NCBI GenBank assembly: GCA_965222005.1
Contig: OZ244935.1
Span: forward strand, 806,001 to 870,000
Direction: 5' to 3'
DNA: 64,000 nucleotides
DNA from: CBDCTM01 sp965222005
GTDB taxonomy: Bacteria > Bacteroidota > Bacteroidia > Chitinophagales > Saprospiraceae
In this document: positions 9,801 through 18,177 of the stretch, in pieces
Layout of the letters: every line of letters starts with the position of its first letter
Position numbering within the stretch: the first letter of the stretch is position 1
Translations under genes and position numbers: made by a program
Notes under the pieces: generated by a model
Told to the model about the DNA's origin: nothing
What the model saw: the letters and a program-made list of their open reading frames with translations, nothing else
Database searches by the model: none

Positions 9801-12800
9801 GATGGCTTTCGAAAGGTAATTGCGCTGGGCGTGTGATGAGCCCATGTAATTGCCAAAGGCTTTGCGCGGCAGGTTGGCCTCCGTGATGATCCAATGCTTT
9901 TCGGGATATTGTTGCCCGTCATAACCATACTGACCGAGCAAAGTACGGAAGGTATCCTGAATGCTGGCAATTCCCTGCACCGCAGCATCCGAATGGCGGT
10001 TATAAACGACCTGACCTAAATCGACATCATAATAGCTGGTGCTCCCGTCAAAATGTGGATAGGTATGAAAGCCCAATACATCAAAATAGGCACCTCCCTT
10101 TTTCCAATATCCCGGAGCGGTGCTGCCGTCCTGCGGATTGTCAGTATTTCGCAGCACAGCATCCAGAAAGCTTGAATAGGCTACCCCGGAGAGGGTGACA
10201 TAATCTTCGGGGTCAACGTATTTGATAATCTCGTAGCTGATGCGCAGCAGGCGGACGAAGTGGAAAATGGGTGCCTTGAGTTTATAATCACAGGGCAGGG
10301 GATTGTTGTCCCACCAATTGCCGGGCATGCCGGGCGACTTCCATCCGTGGCCGGCATAGTCGAAGCTAGGCTCATTCCAGATTTCCCAAAATTTCACATA
10401 ATCCTTATATAGCAGAGCTGTTTTGTACAAGTACAAGGCGAAGTAATTGTCGTCATTGACCGGCGTACCATTTTCACCATTATCCCAGATATCGAGGTAG
10501 AGATTGTCAAACAGCTCCGATTGCTCATTGGCGCAGTAATAATTGGGGTCCTGATGCTCGTCTGATGGAAAGCCAATAATGAGGGTGTTGTCAACAAGGT
10601 CGAGATTGACATAGTGCTGAAATTCGTTTACACGAATATCATAACCCCAATATTCCAAAAACTCTTCATCCAGTATTGGCCGCAAAGAGCGAACTGCGGC
10701 ACCCGGCGTACCGTTTTGTGTGTTGCCGGCAGCCAAATCCGCCAACATCGTATCGGACCAGCCTTCATACACTCCCAGATTGACGCCAGGCCTGAAAAGC
10801 CCTTCGTAAGGTATGATGGTGTCATTGGCAGTATAAGGGACTTTGGAAGTGGTTGGAACCACTACATCAAATACTTCATAATATGTAGTACTTCCACAGC
10901 TGTTGCCAGCGGTAAGGCTAACGGTATAAGAACCGCTGTTGAAATACGTATGCGTAGGAACCGCCTCATTGCTGGTAATACCATCCCCAAAGTCCCAAAA
11001 GTAAGAGTCGGCATTAATCGTTGAGGTATTAGTGAAAAAGAGAAAAGGGCCATTGACGTGGCTCTCAAAAGCAGCCTGTGGCGCCTCATCTACTTCAATA
11101 TAATCTTGCTGCGAAATGACTGTATTGCCCTGATTGTCGATCAGTTCAAAGATTACCTTAAACCTACCGGTATTGCTATAGTAAACGGTGGGATTGGAGT
11201 CGGCGGAGGTGGCTGGCTGGCCGCCCTCAAAGCTCCAACGGGGGATCAAATTGCCCTGCTGCGATTCGTTGATGAAGCTTACCGACATGGGCGCGCAGCC
11301 TTGATTCTTACTGCTGGAAAAATGGGCTTTTGCCAGATAAACAGGCTCTGCGGTGAGCGGTATATTAGCGGAGAATATAGTAGCCTGTTCATTGCTTACG
11401 CTATAATCCCACTCCCTGCGGATTAGCTTCTCTGTATTCAAAGCGGCTGGAAAGCTATAGTTTGCACTGGCCTCCTCAGAGCGATCCGTATGTGTGACGG
11501 CCCAAAGGATGTAGGTATAATTGCCATTATCATCTTTGAAAGCACCGCCATCTACATCAGGAGGCAGAGCCATTGCCGCTGTTCGTTGGGCGTCGTACCG
11601 CTTGCCAAACAGCTCATCAGAGGCTGTATGATGCGCTACGCCCCCCTGAGTAGGCTCAGGATAGTATGGACTTACGCCATCCAGTTTTTTGTACAATCCC
11701 ATCAAGTCAAAAGGGCTATCCGCCTCATCATAGCTGGTTTCCTCTCCGATTTTGTAGATGTGGAGCTGCACAATATTGTTTTTCATGCACTGCACAATCG
11801 CTTTGGGCATAAAATTGCGATGTGCTTCATCCGACCCCAAATACTCATCAAAAGCTTTGCGGGGAACGTTGCATTCGGTGATGATCCATAGCTTGTTGGG
11901 GTAAGTCAGGCCATTGTATCCATACCGATCGAGTACTTTCTGGAAATCATCCTGCGAATTGGCCAGCCCGTTGGCAGCAGCATCTGAGTGGCGATAGTAT
12001 CGAAAATCATCAATACTATTGTCCCATTCGCGCAGGCTTCCATCAAAGTGTGGGTAGGAATGGTAGCCGAGTACATCAAAATAGGCACCCCCCCGCAATG
12101 GATAGGCGCCTGTCTTTGAGCCATCCACCGGATTGTCGGTATTGCGCAGCACAGCATCCAGAAAGCTTGGATATCCTACCCCGGAAAGGGTGACATAATC
12201 ATTGGGCTGAAGGGTTTTGATGATCTCGTAACTGATACGCAAAGTACGTACAAAGTGGAAAATGGGAGCGTGCAATTTGTAATCGCAGGGGTCGGGGTTG
12301 TTGTCCCACCAATTGCCCGGCTCGCCCGGTTCGGCCCAGCCTTTGGTGTGAGTGAAATCGAAGCCCGGCTCGTTCCAAATTTCCCAAAAACGAATATACT
12401 CGCCATATTTTTGTACCAATTTATACATGTACAAGGCAAAGTAGTTATCGTCATTTACGGGAGTGCCATTTTGGCCATTGTCCCAAATGTCCAGATACAG
12501 ATTGGCATACATTTCCGATCGTACGCCCGGACAATATTCGGTAGGATCCTGCTGGTCAATTGGCGGAAAACCTACAATGACGGTATTGTCTTCCAGGCCA
12601 AGTTGGTGATAGTACTGGTAGGTGGGTACACGCAGGTCATAGCCAAAGCGTTCGACAAAATGGCCGAAAAGTGCGGGCCGGAGGGCTTTTACCCCGACAC
12701 CCGGCACACCCAGGCTGTCATTGCCGGCCGCAATATCGGCCAGTTGTTCATCCGTCCAGGGAGAGTAAATGCCGAGATTGGTGCCAGCGCGAAAAAAGCC

Positions 12801-12899
12801 TTCGTACGGCAATACGATGTCATTAGCCGTATAGGATGGTTGGGCCAAGCCAAAATAGCCATAAAGGCCAATAAGCGTCAAGACGAGTATTGTTCTCAT
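6885..12899 (-). CDS. T9SS-secreted protein with two clan-A glycoside-hydrolase-like modules, PKD domains and Cys repeats
   Basis: A 2004-residue secreted protein. The ATG at 12899 is chosen because it begins a good signal peptide (MRTILVLTLIGLYGYFGLAQ); the frame stays open to 12944. It has two homologous modules of about 500 residues (about 25-530 and 700-1200), each with a TIM-barrel-like catalytic signature: WNEP (Glu177, Glu843) as putative acid/base, and ITE (Glu342, Glu1007) as putative nucleophile. About five PKD-like domains follow or separate the modules (WDFGDG, WSFPGG). Then nine repeats of about 60 residues carry a CDSI-type motif near an NGTLYD-type motif. The end is a T9SS type A sorting domain (VPNPF...GVYLCQL). 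The likely role is a cell-surface or exported polysaccharide-active enzyme. The GH family and substrate are not assigned. Confidence 0.82.
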   Translation of the reverse strand: MRTILVLTLIGLYGYFGLAQPSYTANDIVLPYEGFFRAGTNLGIYSPWTDEQLADIAAGNDSLGVPGVGVKALRPALFGHFVERFGYDLRVPTYQYYHQLGLEDNTVIVGFPPIDQQDPTEYCPGVRSEMYANLYLDIWDNGQNGTPVNDDNYFALYMYKLVQKYGEYIRFWEIWNEPGFDFTHTKGWAEPGEPGNWWDNNPDPCDYKLHAPIFHFVRTLRISYEIIKTLQPNDYVTLSGVGYPSFLDAVLRNTDNPVDGSKTGAYPLRGGAYFDVLGYHSYPHFDGSLREWDNSIDDFRYYRHSDAAANGLANSQDDFQKVLDRYGYNGLTYPNKLWIITECNVPRKAFDEYLGSDEAHRNFMPKAIVQCMKNNIVQLHIYKIGEETSYDEADSPFDLMGLYKKLDGVSPYYPEPTQGGVAHHTASDELFGKRYDAQRTAAMALPPDVDGGAFKDDNGNYTYILWAVTHTDRSEEASANYSFPAALNTEKLIRREWDYSVSNEQATIFSANIPLTAEPVYLAKAHFSSSKNQGCAPMSVSFINESQQGNLIPRWSFEGGQPATSADSNPTVYYSNTGRFKVIFELIDNQGNTVISQQDYIEVDEAPQAAFESHVNGPFLFFTNTSTINADSYFWDFGDGITSNEAVPTHTYFNSGSYTVSLTAGNSCGSTTYYEVFDVVVPTTSKVPYTANDTIIPYEGLFRPGVNLGVYEGWSDTMLADLAAGNTQNGTPGAAVRSLRPILDEEFLEYWGYDIRVNEFQHYVNLDLVDNTLIIGFPSDEHQDPNYYCANEQSELFDNLYLDIWDNGENGTPVNDDNYFALYLYKTALLYKDYVKFWEIWNEPSFDYAGHGWKSPGMPGNWWDNNPLPCDYKLKAPIFHFVRLLRISYEIIKYVDPEDYVTLSGVAYSSFLDAVLRNTDNPQDGSTAPGYWKKGGAYFDVLGFHTYPHFDGSTSYYDVDLGQVVYNRHSDAAVQGIASIQDTFRTLLGQYGYDGQQYPEKHWIITEANLPRKAFGNYMGSSHAQRNYLSKAIIECMRNDILQLHVYKIGEESDYNNAQSEFEVMGLYKKLDYVPMYSQQFNEAGIAYKTTSHLLYGTHYDTQRSAQMALPADVDGAAFRMANGKYIYALWAKTRYDQSEWAEANYSFPSSMNLDQLYRRAWNYSQNNEEERISSQNIELTATPVFLMETSQIMQPPLSRFSANITGGCLPLAVQFSDESLRADRWEWSFPGGTPASSSSRNPSITYQEAGTFPVSLTTYNAAGEHQATYTSYIEVDEIRSSAFSYTTNGTWVHFTSEQGYEADVSFDWYFGDGYHTRAVNPDHFYFQNGVYDVLLVVSNGCGADSTIHTIDLQNPPVADFLPVVMTLCQPHRVRFLDLSASSPESWSWQFPGGSPEVSDLRNPVIEYAEAGTYQATLIVSNSVGSDTLRQTIHLSGAVEFDLELVLCPGASIHVNGNIYDEDNPVGTELFPNGSVLGCDSIVHVNLSFDQHSVHSIDELRCDNSGIWVNGTLYNAQNPSGTELIPGGSSNGCDSIVHINLQYAEPGVFYISELLCPEDGIIANGEVYNIHRPAGTEVLFGGSANGCDSLIHIDLQFYSSTQSWLTETWCPSDEQWINGTLYHQGNTQGTEVFNNITNEGCDSILYVQLSFYPPAEYYLTRSLCEGDQLIINGTLYDSNHPTGLETIPNGSAQGCDSLIYIQLTYNDHIDHSITASICEGESYQFGDELLTTSGIYTATYPSTFGCDSIVELGLTVIPYTRIYLDVNLCEGDEFNGIQYHADTTLITILPGLQVCDTLIYTSLHFFTHTEQTLHIGLCEGDTYQGQIVEHDTLLTYVLLSEVGCDSIVRIDIHMLPIAETYLFDTITIGGQVWVGDHAYSTTGIYVDTLIAANSCDSIVVLDLTVTDLVNSEELTIAQAFQLQAVPNPFLETVNIHFALAEADRLTIDLLDLHGRRLTRLAADRLFTSGDHQLRLDASAWPAGVYLCQLNSAEGSAVVKLVKAD

Positions 12900-13048
12900 T
12901 TGTGCAATAAAATATCCTCTACCCCATAGGGAAGGGGAAATCAAAACTAAGCGGAGATTATAGCTCGAAGGATTTTGGGACGGTGATGATATGTTCTGAA
13001 AGCCATTGGAAGTGGGTCAGATAATGGCTAAAATAATAAGGATTAAGG

Positions 13049-13056
13049 CAAAGATA
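13049..13056 (-). promoter_or_regulatory. Possible -7 box for the double-GH gene
   Basis: On the minus strand this reads TATCTTTG, an exact match to TAnnTTTG, about 150 nt upstream of the ATG at 12899. No TTG -33 element sits at the expected distance, so support is weak. Confidence 0.35.
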
Positions 13057-13172
13057 CGGTTTTCCTTTCTAAAATACAGTTTCTCGCTCAATAATTCAAG
13101 GCCTGCTACGCTACATTTGCTGTTCGCTTCATCAAGCGGCGGAATAACATTCCTCTTCCCCACCTTTTTTAC

Positions 13173-13180
13173 TACCTTCG
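13173..13180 (+). promoter_or_regulatory. Possible -7 box for the serine hydrolase gene
   Basis: TACCTTCG differs by one base from TAnnTTTG and lies 17 bp before the ATG at 13198, implying a very short leader. No clear -33 TTG is seen. Confidence 0.35.
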
Positions 13181-13197
13181 CAAAAAACAAAAGAACT

Positions 13198-14739
13198 ATG
13201 AAAATACGTGTTTCCCTCCACCTGTATTGGCTGTTTTTTTGCCTGAGTTACGCCAGTTTTACACAAGCTCAAGCCGATCTTCAGCAGCTCGATCTGTACT
13301 TCCAAAAAGCCCTCGTGGAGTGGCAGATACCGGGTATGGCCATCGCCATTGTGAAGGATGGTAAAACGGTTTTGGAAAAAGGATACGGTGTGCTGGAAGC
13401 CGGCAAAGCTGCCAAAGTGGATGAGCACAGCCTCTTTGCAATCGCCTCCAATACCAAAGCCTTTATAGCTGCCGAAATCGCTATGCTGGTGGAACAAAGC
13501 AAGCTTCATTGGGATGACCCGGTTCAAAAATATCTGCCCGATTTTGAATTATACGACTCCTACGTCAGCCAAAACGCTACCATCCGCGATTTGCTCTGCC
13601 ACCGCATCGGGCTGGGTACCTTTAGCGGCGATGTAGTTTGGTACAAAAGCAATTATACGACTGAGGAGCTGATCGATCGCCTCAAATACGTACCCCAGGC
13701 CTTTCCCTTTCGCTCTGGCTGGGGGTACTCCAATCTCATGTTCATCACTGCCGGCGAGGTGATCAAAGCTGTCTCGGGCAAAAGTTGGAGCCAATTTGCC
13801 AACACGCACATCTTCCGGCCATTGAGTATGCAACGCACCCTTACCTCCACCAATGAGTTGCGCAATACGAGCAATGTAGCCACCCCCCATAAGCCCATCG
13901 ATGGTGCTCATCGCCCAATTCCCTGGGTCAACTGGGACAATATGGGCGCTGCGGGAGGCATCATTTCCTCCGCTCACGATATGGCCGAATGGCTCAAATT
14001 GCAACTCGATGGTGGCATACGTGGCGCTGATACACTCTTCACTGCCAAATCCCAATCGATCATGTGGACGCCCCACAACAATTTTCGGGTTAGCCAGGCG
14101 AGCCGCGCACTATTTCCAAGTCGCCACTTTAATGGCTATGGGTTGGGCTGGTCGCTTGCCGACTACGGAGGGCGTATGATGGCCAGCCACGGTGGCGGAT
14201 ACGACGGCATGTACAGCCGCGTGGTGCTGGTGCCTGATGAAAAATTGGGTATCGTGGTGCTAACCAATGGGATGAAAGGCATTTCCACCTGGCTGACTTA
14301 TTATGTGGTGGACCGGTACCTTGAGATGGAGGAAAAAGATTGGAGCATCAGTGGCCTCAAGCGACAGCGAGAAGCGGAACGCAAAGATCACGAAAAGCTG
14401 GCCGGGTACAGCCGAAAACGGATTACAGGTACGCAGCCCTCATTGGCTTACGAAAAATATCTGGGCCGTTACGAAAGCAAGCTTTTTGGCCCCATCGAAG
14501 TAGAGCGGGATGGCAAGGAGTTGGCGCTGCGCTTTCCCAATGCTCCCCACTTCAATGCCCGTTTGAAGCATTGGCACTTCAATACCTTCCAGATCATTTG
14601 GAACGAAGTACATGCCTGGTTCAATTTCGGAACGGTACAGTTTATATTGAATAATAATGCAGAGGTGCAGGAATTGCAGTTCGATGTACCCAATCACGAT
14701 ATTTTCTTTGAAGAGATCGAAGCAAAGAAAGTGAAATGA
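13198..14739 (+). CDS. Secreted serine hydrolase, class C beta-lactamase/penicillin-binding-protein-like
   Basis: A 513-residue protein. The ATG at 13198 starts a clear signal peptide ending near FTQAQA; the frame extends upstream to 13006 but that part is unlikely to be coding. The three serine-hydrolase motifs are in order: SxxK as SNTK (Ser84), YSN (Tyr177) and HGG (His331). The region after about residue 400 resembles the C-terminal DUF3471-type domain found in many family members. Relatives include beta-lactamases, D-aminopeptidases and esterases, so the actual substrate is open. It probably acts in the periplasm. The gene is monocistronic and ends 16 bp from the convergent gene at 14756. 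Confidence 0.85.
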   Translation: MKIRVSLHLYWLFFCLSYASFTQAQADLQQLDLYFQKALVEWQIPGMAIAIVKDGKTVLEKGYGVLEAGKAAKVDEHSLFAIASNTKAFIAAEIAMLVEQSKLHWDDPVQKYLPDFELYDSYVSQNATIRDLLCHRIGLGTFSGDVVWYKSNYTTEELIDRLKYVPQAFPFRSGWGYSNLMFITAGEVIKAVSGKSWSQFANTHIFRPLSMQRTLTSTNELRNTSNVATPHKPIDGAHRPIPWVNWDNMGAAGGIISSAHDMAEWLKLQLDGGIRGADTLFTAKSQSIMWTPHNNFRVSQASRALFPSRHFNGYGLGWSLADYGGRMMASHGGGYDGMYSRVVLVPDEKLGIVVLTNGMKGISTWLTYYVVDRYLEMEEKDWSISGLKRQREAERKDHEKLAGYSRKRITGTQPSLAYEKYLGRYESKLFGPIEVERDGKELALRFPNAPHFNARLKHWHFNTFQIIWNEVHAWFNFGTVQFILNNNAEVQELQFDVPNHDIFFEEIEAKKVK

Positions 14740-14755
14740 GCAAAGCTCCCCGTAC

Positions 14756-15109
14756 TTAGTCTCCATCCTTTTGCCATAGCGGCCGAATAGCGGATGCTGG
14801 CTGTACGGATTCTACGTCCGGCCGGAGCGGCTTTGGCAATTTTAGAGGTTTGCCGATAGTATCGTAATTGCTCAACTTTGCCTGGGCCAAAAGTAGCGAA
14901 TCCACTACTTCATTCGCTCTGAGGAGAACCCGCTGTCGGCAAGCCTTCCGGCGAGTCCGGACAAAGCCATTCAGCTTTTCCTGTACAGCCTCTTCAATAA
15001 GAGCAGCCACTTCAGGCTTCAGCTCTTCCAGCTCCTTATCAGCTTGAAAGGCTTGAAAAAGAAGCAAAATGAGTACAGCAGCGACGAAGAGAACAATTCG
15101 CCAGCCCAT
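14756..15109 (-). CDS. Small membrane-anchored protein of unknown function
   Basis: 117 residues: one N-terminal transmembrane helix (IVLFVAAVLILLLFQAF), then a Glu-rich helical stretch and a basic segment, ending in a Pro-rich tail. I do not recognise the family. It starts 1 bp after the stop of the upstream lipoprotein gene, so the two are almost certainly cotranscribed. They lie at the 3' end of the glycosyltransferase/methyltransferase operon, which suggests an envelope role without proving it. Confidence 0.6.
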   Translation of the reverse strand: MGWRIVLFVAAVLILLLFQAFQADKELEELKPEVAALIEEAVQEKLNGFVRTRRKACRQRVLLRANEVVDSLLLAQAKLSNYDTIGKPLKLPKPLRPDVESVQPASAIRPLWQKDGD

Positions 15110-15110
15110 A

Positions 15111-15356
15111 TCAATTTCCTTTTATTTTTTTAATATTTTCCAAACGGATCGCCATGATGGAGTCTGCTGCGATGGCTACCATGCGATCAAAATCTGCATC
15201 GCAGAGGCTATCCAACCGAGGCCGCAATACTTTGGTTTGGCGGTTGACGAGCGTGTCGATAAGAATACGGTGCTCGCTGATGATCTGATTGGGGTCGCGT
15301 TCACATTGGCTGCATAGCGCACAAAGCAAGAAGACTGCAAAGAAGCTGCGAAACAT
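15111..15356 (-). CDS. Small lipoprotein of unknown function
   Basis: 81 residues with a type II signal peptide: a hydrophobic core and lipobox LCSQC, Cys at about 18. The mature part is short, helical and charged. The family is not recognised. It sits 4 bp downstream of the methyltransferase stop and just upstream of a small membrane protein, so it is part of a tight four-gene minus-strand operon (16838 to 14756). Confidence 0.6.
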   Translation of the reverse strand: MFRSFFAVFLLCALCSQCERDPNQIISEHRILIDTLVNRQTKVLRPRLDSLCDADFDRMVAIAADSIMAIRLENIKKIKGN

Positions 15357-15360
15357 GACG

Positions 15361-16110
15361 TCAATTTGTTTTTACTCCTTCAACAATAACGGAAAGTCCA
15401 ACCCGATTCATTACTAATCGGTCAATTATTTTGATGATCGGCACCAAGCGGTTGTACAACTTCATCTGCCCTCCGGGGATTACACGCCGCTTCATTAGTC
15501 GGCCCGTCACAAACCAGCCAAGCATACCTACGGCATTGAAGTATTGGCTTCGTTCCACCTTCAGTCCGGCCCGACTGAAAAGTGCCGACAAGCTCTGGCG
15601 GTCGTACCGGCGGTAGTGCTCAAGTGCTTCATCGAAATGGTTGTACAGCCATTGCCAGGCCGGCACCAAAATGAGCAGCCGACCGCTTGGTCGCAGCAGC
15701 TTTTTGCAATTATCGATCGCTAGTTGGTCATCTTTGATATGCTCAACGACGTTGAGTGCGAAGATGCTATCGAAGCTGGTGAGCAGGTTGGCATAAGCCG
15801 TTTCAAAGTCAGGATGCACCAAATCCACTACAGCTACTCCTTCCAGGTTTTTATGGCCGGCAAGCTGTTTTTGGAGCTTCTCGCAGTAATTATTTCGGAT
15901 ATCGGTCAGGAATATGCGGCGATTATCCTGCAAGAAAAATTCGGAGATATTACCAATGCCGCTGCCCACTTCCATGATTCTTCCACTCAGATTTTTAGCA
16001 ATAGTTTGGTACATCCACTCATTAAAGCGCGGCGCCCCGGCAATAGCCTCCAGCGTAGCCTCGCCCTCAGTGTCGGTTGCTTTGAACGAAAATTCTTTTG
16101 TTGTATCCAT
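15361..16110 (-). CDS. Class I SAM-dependent methyltransferase
   Basis: 249 residues. Motif I is MEVGSGIGNISEFF near residue 50, and a later NVVEHI-type motif matches the Methyltransf_11/23 superfamily. The C-terminal part (after about 190) has hydrophobic segments that may associate with the membrane. The ATG at 16110 was chosen because it lies 8 bp after the glycosyltransferase stop; the open frame runs upstream to 16179 but would overlap that gene. Pairing with a family 2 glycosyltransferase suggests modification of a lipid-linked sugar or glycolipid. The acceptor is unknown. Confidence 0.78.
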   Translation of the reverse strand: MDTTKEFSFKATDTEGEATLEAIAGAPRFNEWMYQTIAKNLSGRIMEVGSGIGNISEFFLQDNRRIFLTDIRNNYCEKLQKQLAGHKNLEGVAVVDLVHPDFETAYANLLTSFDSIFALNVVEHIKDDQLAIDNCKKLLRPSGRLLILVPAWQWLYNHFDEALEHYRRYDRQSLSALFSRAGLKVERSQYFNAVGMLGWFVTGRLMKRRVIPGGQMKLYNRLVPIIKIIDRLVMNRVGLSVIVEGVKTN

Positions 16111-16118
16111 AAGTTGAT

Positions 16119-16838
16119 TTATCTGACAAACAGATTGTACTTCAAAATGCAATAAATAGCCCGAAAACCATCCTTCCAACCAATTTTTTTGCCCTCCTTG
16201 TAGGTACGGCCATAATAAGAAATTCCCACCTCATAGATGCGAACTCCGGGCACTCTCGACATCTTTGCGGTCACTTCGGGCTCAAAACCAAATCGCTTTT
16301 CCCGGAGCTTTAGCTGCTTGAGGATATCGGCCCGGAACAACTTGTAGCAGGTTTCCATGTCGGTCAGATTGAGATTGGTGAAGGTATTGGAAAGCCGGGT
16401 CAGCCAGCGGTTGCCGATGGAATGCCAAAAAAACAATATACGGTGAGGCTTGCCGCCCACAAATCGGGAGCCATATACTACATCCGCAAAGCCATCGAGA
16501 ATAGGCTTCAGCAGGATATTGTATTCTTCAGGATCGTACTCAAGGTCAGCATCCTGGATGATAATGTACTTCCCCCCGGCCTGGCGGATGCCGGTATGCA
16601 GAGCAGCCCCTTTGCCCTGATTGTGCCCATGTTGGAGTAGCTGGATAGTAAAGGTGGGATGTTGAGCCATATAAGCCCGAATGGCCCCGGGCGTATCATC
16701 GGCCGAGCAATCATCGGTAATGATCACCTCTTTTTTGATCCCTCCAATAAGCTCTACAGCCCTGATCCGGTCAAGAATCTGGTGGATAGTAGCAGCTTCA
16801 TTGTAAGCAGGAATGATGATGGACAGTGTGTCAGCCAT
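16119..16838 (-). CDS. Family 2 glycosyltransferase, dolichol-phosphate-mannose-synthase-like
   Basis: 239 residues. The N-terminus IIIPAYNEAATI is the GT2 nucleotide-sugar fold start. TDDCSADDT and QDADLEYDPEEY carry the acidic metal/nucleotide-binding residues. The C-terminal region with YEVGISYYGRTYKEGKK is typical of DPM1-like enzymes that move a sugar from a nucleotide to a polyprenyl phosphate. There is no C-terminal transmembrane pair. The ATG at 16838 is preferred over the upstream in-frame start at 16874 because it directly precedes the fold. It is the first gene of a four-gene operon with the methyltransferase. Confidence 0.83.
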   Translation of the reverse strand: MADTLSIIIPAYNEAATIHQILDRIRAVELIGGIKKEVIITDDCSADDTPGAIRAYMAQHPTFTIQLLQHGHNQGKGAALHTGIRQAGGKYIIIQDADLEYDPEEYNILLKPILDGFADVVYGSRFVGGKPHRILFFWHSIGNRWLTRLSNTFTNLNLTDMETCYKLFRADILKQLKLREKRFGFEPEVTAKMSRVPGVRIYEVGISYYGRTYKEGKKIGWKDGFRAIYCILKYNLFVR

Positions 16839-16946
16839 AATTCGGTCAGCAGGGATTTGCACAAATATATACACGCCTGTTGACTTTATTAAATTTTAAA
16901 ATTCACCATCGTGTATAGTTCAATTGTGCAAACAATAATGATTCCA

Positions 16947-17987
16947 CTAACACTGCAAAGCCTTGATTTTTGGGTTCATTATGCCAAACCAAAGCGGGGG
17001 CACCAGTGCCATCAGCATAGATGCCGGATAGCCCAGCGGTAGCTGTGGGCTGTCGTCAAAATGGCGCAGCAGCTGATATTTGCGGCTGGCTTTATAGTGA
17101 TGATCGGAATGTCGGGTCAGTTCGTACAAAAAGATACGCCCCAGCTCATGGTTGGAATTCCAACTGTGTCGGCTGCTGATTTTCTCATAGCGCTGGTTTA
17201 TCATTTTTCGCCTGAGTCCGTAGTGCTCAATATAATTGATGGTTTCAAGCATGAGTACTCCCAGCAGCGCAATAGCAAGGGCAAAAAACATCATTTGCCA
17301 GGCAAACAGCCAGCCAATGCAAAGTAAATAGAGCGCTTGTATCCACTGAAATCGGAGCATTTCGTTTTGCCAACTCCAAAAACGAAGCCCTGCCTTCCGC
17401 AGCCGCGCCCCCTCCAACTGCCAGGCGTGGCGGCAGCTCCCGCCGATGGATCGCCACCAAAAAGCATAGACCGTTTCACCTAGCCTGGCAGAGGCCGGGT
17501 CGGCATCGGTAGCTACATTCTTATGATGGCCCCGATTGTGCTCAATAATGAAATGCATGTAAAGGGCCGACATCAACAAGGCTTTGGCCATCCAACGCTC
17601 GTGATAAGTTGTCCGGTGTCCGAGTTCATGTGCTACGTTGATACCAGTCGTTCCAATGACCACGCCCATACTTGCCGTTATGCCGACCAACTCGAAATGG
17701 TCTAATTCGGATTGTGCAATTGTATGGAAATAGTAGATCAGCAAGCCGAAAAGAATAGGCACATTGCAATAAAGCAGCCAATCAAATAAAGGAGCTGCCT
17801 GCTTTTGTGCCTCCTGAGAAGGGCTCAGGTTGGCAGTGCGCCGGGGGAAAAACAACTCCAACAGGGGAATCAGCACAAATGCCAGCAACACCGTAGCAAA
17901 GGACCAACCACCTTTGGCATACAGCGCCCACATGGTAGAAAGAGGCATCAGGTAAGCAATGAAATATCTGGTATCTCGCCAGTGCAT
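16947..17987 (-). CDS. alkB: Alkane 1-monooxygenase (AlkB-type non-haem di-iron hydroxylase)
   Basis: 346 residues with several transmembrane helices and the histidine boxes of membrane di-iron hydroxylases: HELGH (about 120), HNRGHH (about 150) and HSDHH (about 290), plus the AlkB-specific NYIEHYGL. The family hydroxylates the terminal carbon of medium-chain alkanes or related alkyl groups, using electrons from rubredoxin. No rubredoxin gene is in the window. It lies 21 bp downstream of the small membrane protein gene after rsgA, so it is probably cotranscribed with housekeeping genes. That may point to a basic lipid-modifying role as much as alkane catabolism (inference). Confidence 0.87.
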   Translation of the reverse strand: MHWRDTRYFIAYLMPLSTMWALYAKGGWSFATVLLAFVLIPLLELFFPRRTANLSPSQEAQKQAAPLFDWLLYCNVPILFGLLIYYFHTIAQSELDHFELVGITASMGVVIGTTGINVAHELGHRTTYHERWMAKALLMSALYMHFIIEHNRGHHKNVATDADPASARLGETVYAFWWRSIGGSCRHAWQLEGARLRKAGLRFWSWQNEMLRFQWIQALYLLCIGWLFAWQMMFFALAIALLGVLMLETINYIEHYGLRRKMINQRYEKISSRHSWNSNHELGRIFLYELTRHSDHHYKASRKYQLLRHFDDSPQLPLGYPASMLMALVPPLWFGIMNPKIKALQC

Positions 17988-18008
17988 GGATAAGTGGATG
18001 GTTGGAGG

Positions 18009-18173
18009 TTAGTAAAAGAAGGTCTTCACCCAGTCGCGGATGGCCCAGCGGTTTTTGTAGGCCAACACGGCCAGTGCTATGAAGGTGAAAAGCAGGATCA
18101 TCCGCAGGTTTCGGTTATAACGGGCCAGCTTTTCCCGCCTGCTCTTGTATCGATGTCTCGATGAATAGGCCAT
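18009..18173 (-). CDS. Small basic membrane protein
   Basis: 54 residues from the ATG at 18173: a strongly basic N-terminus (SSRHRYKSRREKLARYNR), then one transmembrane helix and a short tail. The start is placed 4 bp after the rsgA stop; the longer frame to 18224 overlaps rsgA. No family is recognised. Small proteins of this shape often follow rsgA in operons of this phylum, but I cannot confirm that here. Confidence 0.5.
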   Translation of the reverse strand: MAYSSRHRYKSRREKLARYNRNLRMILLFTFIALAVLAYKNRWAIRDWVKTFFY

Positions 18174-18177
18174 AAGA

